Position numbers and translations under genes: made by a program. This document shows, piece after piece, positions 1-5,512 of a DNA stretch of 6,148 nt. This DNA is from an uncultured Chloroflexota bacterium. Lineage in GTDB: Bacteria; Chloroflexota; Limnocylindria; Limnocylindrales; Limnocylindraceae. The stretch is taken from the NCBI GenBank assembly GCA_903820655.1, contig CAIJIA010000124.1:1-6148 (forward strand), read 5' to 3'. The notes beneath the pieces are model-generated. The model ran no database searches, had not been told where the DNA came from, and saw only the letters and a program-made list of their open reading frames with translations. The first letter of the stretch is position 1. Each line of letters begins with the position of its first letter.

Positions 1-68
1 CCGGCGAGGCGGGTGCGCCACTCGACGCGGGCATCATTGGCGCGATCTTGCGCGGGCCTCGCTCCTAA
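1..68 (+). CDS. C-terminal tail of an unidentified upstream protein (partial)
   Basis: Reading from base 3, the frame is open for 21 codons and ends at TAA 66-68, giving a tail that reads GEAGAPLDAGIIGAILRGPR and then Ser. Most third positions are G or C, as in the genes downstream. The stop lies 14 nt before the start of the exonuclease III gene, which fits an upstream operon member. I do not recognise the family from this fragment. The other two plus-strand frames are also open here, so the coding assignment is tentative. Confidence 0.45.
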   Translation, partial: GEAGAPLDAGIIGAILRGPRS

Positions 69-82
69 CACCTGGGGCACCC

Positions 83-907
83 ATGACAGCGCCCACACTG
101 CGCATCGCCACCTGGAACGTCAACGGCCTTCGCGCCCGCGCTGAGCGAGTTGCCGCCTGGCTCGATGCAGCACAGCCAGACATCGTGCTGCTGCAGGAGA
201 CGAAGTGCAACCCATCCCAGGTTCCAGAAGGACTCTTCTCGACGCGATCTTATGAAGTTACCGCCCTCGGTGCCGGCGGACGCAACGGGGTGCTGATCGC
301 ATCGCGACACGGTCTCAGCGACGTACAGGAGAGCATCGCCGACTATGCGCCGCAGGGGAGTGACGCCACACTCCCCGATCTGCTCAGTGAACCGCGGCTG
401 TTAAGCGCCGTCTGTGGCGGCTTACGCGTGGCGTCGGTCTACGCGCCGAATGGACGCGAGGTCGACGCACCGCACTTCCACGCCAAGTTGCACTGGTACG
501 GCGCCCTGCGCGCCTGGTCGGCGGCACGCATCACGGAAACCGCACCGCTACTTCTGGGCGGTGACTTCAATGTGGCGCCGACTGATGCCGACGTGTGGGA
601 CCCAGCAGCGCTCGTTGGCGCGACGCATGTCACCCCACGGGAGCGCGATGCCTGGAACGCCCTCGTTGACCTTGGGCTGCTCGATGCGGCGCAAGCCGTA
701 GCGGCTGAAGGGGAGCGTGCTCCATTCACCTGGTGGGACTACCGCGGCGGCGCCTTCCATCGCGGCTGGGGGATGCGCATTGATCACCTTCTCGTGGAGG
801 CACGTGCTGGTGCGATTGTCAGCAGCAGTGTGGACCGCGACGGCCGCAAGGGTGAGTCGCCATCGGATCACGCGGCGCTGATGATTGACGTGGCACGACC
901 GGCGTGA
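83..907 (+). CDS. xth: Exodeoxyribonuclease III / AP endonuclease (Xth family)
   Basis: This 274-residue protein belongs to the endonuclease/exonuclease/phosphatase (EEP) fold and is the usual length for exonuclease III. It is expected to cut DNA 5' of abasic sites and trim 3' blocking groups in cytoplasmic base-excision repair. The metal and catalytic motifs appear in order: WNVNG (11-15, Asn), LQETK (37-41, metal-binding Glu39), VYAPNG (119-124, Tyr), GGDFNVAP (159-166, Asp161 and Asn163), RIDH (232-235) and SDHA (261-264, catalytic Asp262-His263). All key residues seem intact. The ATG at 83 is preceded by GGGG (74-77) at 5-nt spacing, a plausible ribosome binding site, and the WNVNG motif begins only 10 residues in, as is normal. 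Its TGA overlaps the GTG start of the next gene. The family call is secure. Exact substrate preference within the family cannot be read from sequence. Confidence 0.95.
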   Translation: MTAPTLRIATWNVNGLRARAERVAAWLDAAQPDIVLLQETKCNPSQVPEGLFSTRSYEVTALGAGGRNGVLIASRHGLSDVQESIADYAPQGSDATLPDLLSEPRLLSAVCGGLRVASVYAPNGREVDAPHFHAKLHWYGALRAWSAARITETAPLLLGGDFNVAPTDADVWDPAALVGATHVTPRERDAWNALVDLGLLDAAQAVAAEGERAPFTWWDYRGGAFHRGWGMRIDHLLVEARAGAIVSSSVDRDGRKGESPSDHAALMIDVARPA

Positions 908-1965
908 TCACCGAACGACTGCGCGCACGAACGCCACACTCGGCAACTGAATCAATGCCGCGCGCGGCGGCGATCATTCGGTCGGGCGGCCTCGTCGCCT
1001 TCCCCACTGAGACGGTCTACGGCCTTGGGGCAAACGCCTTTGATGCGCCCGCGGTCGCACGCATCTTTGAGGCGAAGGGTCGCCCAACCTTTGATCCACT
1101 GATCGTGCACATCGCCGATCGCGCCGACCTCACCCACCTCTTCACCGAGGCTGCGCTCGCCGATCCGCGTATCGCGATCCTTGCGGATGCCTTCTGGCCT
1201 GGTGCGCTCACGATCGTTGCCTCTGCGCGACCTGAGGTTCCCGGTTTAGTGCGTGCTGGTCTCGAGACCGTTGGCGTGCGCCTGCCGCGACACGAGACAG
1301 CGCTCGCCCTCATTCGCGCGGCAGGAACGCCACTCGCTGCTCCAAGCGCGAACCGCTTCGGTCGCCTCTCACCCACTACCGCCGACCATGTGCTCGAACA
1401 GCTCGATGGACGCATTGACGCAGTACTGCTCGGCGAAGCGACGGAGATTGGCGTTGAGTCCAGTGTGGTCGCGCTTGACGTTGATCTACCTGCACGCCTC
1501 CTGCGACATGGCGGCATCCCGCTTGAAGAACTCGCACGTGTGCTCGCCGATCACGGCGGCGTCGTCGCCGCTACACCAACGGCACGCCCTGGCATGCCAC
1601 TGCAAGCGCCCGGTATGACCGAGTCACACTACGCGCCGATGGTCCCGCTCCTCTTGGTGACGGCAGCGTTCCCTGAAGGCGTCACAGCGTGCGCACTCCT
1701 GGCGCCAGATCGCGCGTCCCTCACGCACCTGGAGGCGCTCGCTGCGGCTGCAGGGGTCACCGTGCATGCGAGTGTTGCGCTCTCTGAGACGCTGGACTCG
1801 GTTGCCGCCGCCGCCCATCTCTTCGAACGCCTGCATGAACTTGAGGCCGTACTGATCAGCCGTGCCGTACCCGCCGCGAGAATCATCGCCGCCCCTTATC
1901 CTGAGGGTGGCCTCGGTTCGGCAATTGCGGACCGCCTTCGCCGCGCGGCAGCCACGCCGCAGTAA
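904..1965 (+). CDS. sua5: L-threonylcarbamoyladenylate synthase, Sua5 type (YrdC plus Sua5 domain)
   Basis: The 353-residue protein should make threonylcarbamoyl-AMP from threonine, bicarbonate and ATP, the first step of the tRNA t6A37 modification on ANN-decoding tRNAs. Residues about 15-210 are the YrdC/TsaC catalytic domain: PTETVYGLG (34-42), the KGRP nucleotide-binding motif (58-61), FWPG (97-100), VGVRLP (123-128), PSAN (147-150) and the ESS segment near 185. A linker containing PGMTESHYAP (236-245) matches the conserved Sua5 interdomain loop, which covers the active site. Residues about 247-345 form the C-terminal Sua5 domain. This distinguishes it from the short, single-domain TsaC. 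Start: GTG 904 overlaps the xth stop as GTGA, with no clear Shine-Dalgarno sequence, so translational coupling to xth is likely. A later ATG (955, Met18) would still precede the catalytic domain and remains a possible alternative. Confidence 0.95.
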   Translation: MITERLRARTPHSATESMPRAAAIIRSGGLVAFPTETVYGLGANAFDAPAVARIFEAKGRPTFDPLIVHIADRADLTHLFTEAALADPRIAILADAFWPGALTIVASARPEVPGLVRAGLETVGVRLPRHETALALIRAAGTPLAAPSANRFGRLSPTTADHVLEQLDGRIDAVLLGEATEIGVESSVVALDVDLPARLLRHGGIPLEELARVLADHGGVVAATPTARPGMPLQAPGMTESHYAPMVPLLLVTAAFPEGVTACALLAPDRASLTHLEALAAAAGVTVHASVALSETLDSVAAAAHLFERLHELEAVLISRAVPAARIIAAPYPEGGLGSAIADRLRRAAATPQ

Positions 1966-1970
1966 GGGGA
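1964..1970 (+). promoter_or_regulatory. Shine-Dalgarno site that sets the YczE-like start
   Basis: AAGGGGA lies 5 nt upstream of ATG 1976 and overlaps the sua5 stop codon. It supports ATG 1976 over an in-frame ATG at 1862 that lies inside sua5. Confidence 0.7.
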
Positions 1971-1975
1971 CCCGC

Positions 1976-2662
1976 ATGACGACTCCGCGCAGCAACTGGC
2001 TCTCGCAGGCGATCACTGCCGATGCGCTGAAGCGCTTCCCCCAATCCATCGCCGGCCAGGCAGTCTTCGCCACGGGCCTCGTCATGATGCTCGCCGCAGG
2101 GGTCGGCCTCCCGTCGTGGGAGATCTTGCACCAGGGCCTCAGCAAGCAGCTCGGCATTCAGATCGGCACCGCTGCGCAGCTGAGCGGTATCTTCGTGCTG
2201 CTGCTCTGGATTCCGCTTCGACAGCGCCCCGGACTCGGCACACTCAGCAACATCGTGGTGATCGGCTGGGTGATGAACGTCGAGCTTGCCCTGCTCGCCT
2301 ACCTCGGCGTTCCGCCGGCAGCAGAAATCGCCGCGCAGCCGCTCCTCGCTGGTGCGCTCGCGATCGCCGGCACGGCAGTTGTTGGTATCGGCTCGGGTAT
2401 CTACATCGGCAGCGGTAATGGACCTGGACCGCGTGACGGCCTGATGACCGGGCTGCATCACCGCACCGGCCAGCCGATCTGGAAGATGCGTACCGCCATT
2501 GAGGTTGTCGTGGGCATCTTGGGGATCGCGCTCGGAGGCACCTTCGGCTTCGGCACGATCTGGTTCGCCTTCACCATCGGCCCACAGGTGCAGTTCTGGC
2601 TTGGCAGACTCGATCGCGGCGGACGTGCAGAACGACAGGCAGCGGCGGCAGATCGACGCTAA
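1976..2662 (+). CDS. YczE/YitT-like integral membrane protein of unknown function
   Basis: The 228-residue protein is mostly hydrophobic, with about five predicted membrane segments (roughly 25-45, 66-82, 90-112, 124-146 and 172-208, the last possibly two). A conserved-looking loop after the fourth segment, GSGNGPGPRDGLM (145-157), resembles the G-x-G-P-R-D-G-L-M signature of YczE-type membrane proteins; this family call is from memory. The tail (about 211-228) is Arg/Ala-rich and probably cytoplasmic. Family members are poorly characterised; B. subtilis YczE has been linked to surfactin production, but no enzymatic role is established. The start was chosen at ATG 1976 because of the good ribosome binding site and because the frame upstream lies within sua5. 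The 10-nt gap after sua5 suggests co-transcription. A functional link to t6A synthesis or DNA repair is not implied. Confidence 0.8.
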   Translation: MTTPRSNWLSQAITADALKRFPQSIAGQAVFATGLVMMLAAGVGLPSWEILHQGLSKQLGIQIGTAAQLSGIFVLLLWIPLRQRPGLGTLSNIVVIGWVMNVELALLAYLGVPPAAEIAAQPLLAGALAIAGTAVVGIGSGIYIGSGNGPGPRDGLMTGLHHRTGQPIWKMRTAIEVVVGILGIALGGTFGFGTIWFAFTIGPQVQFWLGRLDRGGRAERQAAAADRR

Positions 2663-2668
2663 GGCCTC

Positions 2669-2682
2669 GCCGCTAGCGCGGC
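2669..2682. terminator. Weak hairpin between convergent genes
   Basis: GCCGC-TAGC-GCGGC forms a perfect 5-bp GC stem with a 4-nt loop. It starts 7 nt after the YczE-like stop and spans the stop codon of the ctaA-ctaB gene. No U-rich tract follows on either strand, so it may be a weak bidirectional terminator or chance. Confidence 0.25.
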
Positions 2683-4496
2683 AGAATCGAGTCGATTGCG
2701 ATCGCGGCGAAGATCAGCGTGAGGTAGCTGATTGAGAAGCGATAGAGGCGCGTTGCGCCACGCAGTAGTCCATCGCCGAGCACATCGCTGCGCAGGCGCC
2801 ACGCTCGGAGCAAGAAGATCCCACCACCGATAACGGCCACTGCGAGGTAGACGAGGCCCATTCCCGCCACCGCCCACAGCATTAGGCTCATGGCAACGAG
2901 AAGGATCGTATAGAGCCAGATCTGCCGTGCCGTCTCCACTGGCCCAGCGGTCACGGGGAGCATCGGCACCCCTGCGGCGGCGTAGTCGGGACCAATCCGA
3001 AGCGCGAGCGCCCAGAAATGTGGCGGCGTCCAGTAGAAGACAAGGGCAAAGAGAAGAATTGGCACTAACGAGATATCGCCCGTGACTGCAGCCCAGCCGA
3101 TCACCGGCGGAAGGGCACCCGCCGCTCCACCGATCACGATGTTCTGCGGGGTCGAGCGCTTCAAGATCAACGTATAGATAAGCACGTAGAAGGCGATCGC
3201 AAGGAGCGAAATAAACGCCGCCATGATCGTCGTCGTTAGTGCCAAGAAGATGAAGCTCGCAACGCCAAGGATGCTTGCAAAGAGGAGCGCCGCGCCAACG
3301 CTGATTCGGCCAGTGACGAGCGGGCGTGCAGCGGTGCGCGCCATCTGCGCGTCAATGTCGGCATCAATGATGCAGTTAAAGACGTTGGCGCTCGCAGCAC
3401 TGAGCGTGCCGCCAACAAGCGTGGCGACGATCAGCGTGAGCGGCGGGAAACCGTGTGCCGCAAGGAGCATCGCTGGAATCGTGGTGATCAGCAGCAGCTC
3501 GACGATGCGCGGCTTGGTGAGCGCGATATAGGCGGAGAGTGTCTCGCGACGTGTCTGCGGTTTGCGCGCTGACCCGCCAGTCGCGGAACCACCTGCGGAA
3601 CGCCCCTCGAGCAGTGCAATCGATGCGGCGCCGACGGTCAGGATCCAAATCATGGTGGCTAGTGCAACATGCAGCGTCTGCGTCCAGGGTGCGAGCTTGG
3701 TGAAGATTTGTGCCGCGCCGATGAGGCACTGCACCGCAAAAGTCGCCGTTGCAAGGGTGAGCAGTTGACGCACGCGCGCCGGACTCCCCTTCTCGCGGCG
3801 AACGATCCAGAGCGCCGAGATCAGGATGAGCGCAACGATCGCGGTCGCGTACCGGTGCGCAATCATCGGTGTTGAGAGTGCAGTGATTGGCGGAAAGAGG
3901 GAGCCGCCCATCAGTGGCCAATCTGGATAGAGCAGGCCGGTATCGGTGCCCGTCACATTTGAGCCGAAAAGCAGCAGCGCGTAGATGCCCCCAGCGGCAA
4001 CGATCGGCGCTACAACGCCCCCGCTCGCGCGACGGATGCCGGCGAGGGTCTCGGCGTAGCCACTTCGAGCGAGCACCCAGACTTGGAGCCCGACGAATGC
4101 CATCGCCGTGGCGAGGTGTGCAGTGACAGAGATGCCCGAGTTGGACTCCAGAACCGTTTGGCGTCCGAGCCAGGCCTGGAAAAGGACGAGTGCGAGGAGA
4201 GCGACCGAGGCCCCCTGTAGCGATCGACGACCTTTGAGGTTGCGCAGCGCGAAGAACACCAACGCCAAGGCGATCAGGCCGATCACCGCCGCGATCGTGC
4301 GATGGATCCACTCCAGCCACGCCTTATAGGCGATCACGTCTCCTGAGTCAGTGGTTGGTGGAATGATCTGCCCGTAGCAGAGGGGCCAGTCTGGGCAGCC
4401 CATCCCGGACTCGGTTGCACGAACGATGACGCCGATGACCACGAGGCCAATGGTGGCGCCGAGTAGCAGTCGCAGCGTTGTGCGGAAACTCTTCAT
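2673..4496 (-). CDS. ctaAB: Fused heme A synthase (CtaA) and heme O synthase (CtaB, protoheme IX farnesyltransferase)
   Basis: This 607-residue polytopic membrane protein joins two consecutive enzymes: CtaB farnesylates heme b to heme O, and CtaA oxidises heme O to heme A for a-type cytochrome oxidase. Residues 1-295 are CtaA, with eight helices in two repeats. It has the outer-loop cysteine pair in GCPDWPLCYG (Cys34, Cys40), EWIHR (Glu62, His65), His127 (TAHLATA), His214 (IAHRYATA) and His276 (LHVALAT), so the heme-ligand histidines are all present. Residues about 296-318 are a Gly/Ser/Arg linker. Residues about 319-607 are CtaB, with NCIIDADIDAQM (374-385, Asp378 and Asp382), RPL (391-393), YWTPPHFWALA (488-498) and DYAAAGVPMLPV (504-515), the prenyl-diphosphate and heme-site motifs of UbiA-type transferases. 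The start is ATG 4496, because the first membrane helix begins at once; the frame stays open upstream, but that stretch is Arg-rich and lies over the divergent gene. No ribosome binding site is visible; transcription looks leaderless. The domain order is opposite to the reaction order. Confidence 0.95.
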   Translation of the reverse strand: MKSFRTTLRLLLGATIGLVVIGVIVRATESGMGCPDWPLCYGQIIPPTTDSGDVIAYKAWLEWIHRTIAAVIGLIALALVFFALRNLKGRRSLQGASVALLALVLFQAWLGRQTVLESNSGISVTAHLATAMAFVGLQVWVLARSGYAETLAGIRRASGGVVAPIVAAGGIYALLLFGSNVTGTDTGLLYPDWPLMGGSLFPPITALSTPMIAHRYATAIVALILISALWIVRREKGSPARVRQLLTLATATFAVQCLIGAAQIFTKLAPWTQTLHVALATMIWILTVGAASIALLEGRSAGGSATGGSARKPQTRRETLSAYIALTKPRIVELLLITTIPAMLLAAHGFPPLTLIVATLVGGTLSAASANVFNCIIDADIDAQMARTAARPLVTGRISVGAALLFASILGVASFIFLALTTTIMAAFISLLAIAFYVLIYTLILKRSTPQNIVIGGAAGALPPVIGWAAVTGDISLVPILLFALVFYWTPPHFWALALRIGPDYAAAGVPMLPVTAGPVETARQIWLYTILLVAMSLMLWAVAGMGLVYLAVAVIGGGIFLLRAWRLRSDVLGDGLLRGATRLYRFSISYLTLIFAAIAIDSILPR

Positions 4497-4502
4497 ACGC
4501 AG

Positions 4503-4508
4503 ATGGTA
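4503..4508 (-). promoter_or_regulatory. -10-like element of a leaderless promoter for ctaAB
   Basis: On the minus strand this reads TACCAT, fitting TANNNT. It is followed by 6 nt (CTGCGT) and then the ATG at 4496. That spacing would place the transcription start at or next to the start codon, matching the lack of a Shine-Dalgarno sequence. I see no convincing -35 box. Confidence 0.5.
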
Positions 4509-4531
4509 CGCCGACCCTCGGAAACGTGGGA

Positions 4532-4537
4532 TAGAGT
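4532..4537 (+). promoter_or_regulatory. -10-like element of a leaderless promoter for the lipoprotein gene
   Basis: TAGAGT fits TANNNT and is followed by exactly 6 nt (GGGTGT) before GTG 4544. Its first three bases are an in-frame TAG, so no start codon further upstream is possible and almost no leader can exist. A -35 match is not obvious. Confidence 0.55.
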
Positions 4538-4543
4538 GGGTGT

Positions 4544-5512
4544 GTGAAGAAGCATCTGCGCAGCACCGTTCTCGCCGCCCTCTGTGCCGCTCTTGTTGCG
4601 TGCGGCGGGGCAACCCCCACCCCAAGCGCCAGCGCGGGCGGTAGCGCCAGGAACGGCTGTACCGACGTGTGGCCAGCTGCGGGCCAGGCGAGCTCCACTG
4701 GGCCACTCCCGATGTTGGCGAATAGCGATCTCGCCCCTGGTGCGACGCGACTCATCCTCGGTCTCGTTGACAGCGCCAGCTTCCCGCTCGGCTCCCCAGC
4801 CTGGACGCTCAAGAGCGAAGTCTTCGACATCACCACCGACGGCTGCACACCGCTTGCCGCTGCGTCGCCGATTCCATTCACTTGGGCGATCACCAACGTG
4901 CGCGGCTTCTTTATCGGCACAACAGAGATCCCCGTTGGTGCGCGCGAGATCGGCATTGTGATTAGCGGTACCGACGCCGCCGGTGCGACCGTACTGATCC
5001 GCGTCACCTCATTTGTGCAGTCAGCCGGCATTGCGCCGCGACCTGGCAACAAGGCGCCAATCGTCGCAACACCGATTGCCGCAACTGATCCACACGGCGT
5101 TGCCGGAATCTCCACCGACCCTGACCCGCGGGACGACTTCTATACACACTCGGCTTCGGAGCTCCTCGCCACGGGGACCCCGTTCCTGATCGCCTTCGCC
5201 TCGCCAGCGTTCTGTGTGTCGCAGGCGTGTGGGCCAACGCTCACGATCTTGAAAGCCGCCGCCGATCGACATCCGGGAGTCGTGATCATGCACGTTGAGC
5301 CGTATCAGATGAGTTGGAACGGCACGCGCCTGATTCCGGTTCTTGCAACTGGCGGTGGACTACAGCCGACCAGCATTGTGGACGCATGGCAGCTTCCGGT
5401 TGAGCCATGGATCTTTACTGTCGGACGTGACGGGCGCATCCTTCGCTCTTTCGAGGGGGTCATTAGCCCCGAAGAGATGGACGCGGCGCTCGCCGAACTC
5501 GCTGCGAACTAG
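4544..5512 (+). CDS. Secreted lipoprotein with C-terminal thioredoxin-like domain
   Basis: The 322-residue protein has a lipoprotein signal: basic start (Lys2, Lys3), hydrophobic core (about 8-19) and lipobox LVAC with Cys20 as the lipid-anchored residue. A Ser/Ala/Pro-rich tether follows (about 21-36). Residues about 55-160 look beta-rich, possibly an immunoglobulin-like domain, and hold Cys39 and Cys101, which could pair. Residues about 205-320 resemble a thioredoxin fold: a strand ending in FAS, then FCVSQACGP (Cys224 and Cys229, spacing CX4C rather than CXXC), strand VVIMHVEPY (246-254), VEPWIF with probable cis-Pro288, and GRDGRIL (294-300) before the last helix. It should sit on the outer face of the membrane, possibly as a thiol-disulfide or metal-handling factor; the substrate is unknown. 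GTG 4544 is the only possible start after the in-frame TAG at 4532. The gene is divergent from ctaAB, 47 nt away, hinting at a role in cytochrome oxidase assembly. It is not a standard Sco1, since CXXXC is absent. Confidence 0.8.
   Translation: MKKHLRSTVLAALCAALVACGGATPTPSASAGGSARNGCTDVWPAAGQASSTGPLPMLANSDLAPGATRLILGLVDSASFPLGSPAWTLKSEVFDITTDGCTPLAAASPIPFTWAITNVRGFFIGTTEIPVGAREIGIVISGTDAAGATVLIRVTSFVQSAGIAPRPGNKAPIVATPIAATDPHGVAGISTDPDPRDDFYTHSASELLATGTPFLIAFASPAFCVSQACGPTLTILKAAADRHPGVVIMHVEPYQMSWNGTRLIPVLATGGGLQPTSIVDAWQLPVEPWIFTVGRDGRILRSFEGVISPEEMDAALAELAAN

Noticed and set aside
1862..1975. Longer N-terminus for the YczE-like protein from ATG 1862
   Set aside because: It would lie wholly inside sua5, is Arg/Pro-rich and not membrane-like, and ATG 1976 has a good ribosome binding site.
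1624..2157. 177-codon minus-strand open frame over the sua5/YczE junction
   Set aside because: It spans two well-supported plus-strand genes and has a low-complexity Arg-rich product without motifs.
3376..4320. 314-codon minus-strand open frame inside ctaAB
   Set aside because: Its composition (Arg, His, Asp, Ala) is that of an out-of-frame shadow of a GC-rich gene, with no recognisable motif; the ctaAB frame carries all the conserved motifs.
4497..4706. Upstream extension of ctaAB on the minus strand to 4706
   Set aside because: The extra 70 residues are Arg- and Trp-rich, lie over the divergent lipoprotein gene, and would precede the first CtaA helix; the leaderless ATG 4496 fits better.
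4348..5115. 255-codon minus-strand open frame across the lipoprotein and the divergent promoters
   Set aside because: It is antisense to the lipoprotein and overlaps the ctaA start; there is no domain, and codon use fits a shadow frame.
4544..5512. Sco1/SenC copper chaperone assignment for the lipoprotein
   Set aside because: The Sco CXXXC motif is absent; cysteine spacing is CX4C, and I could not place the conserved Sco histidine.
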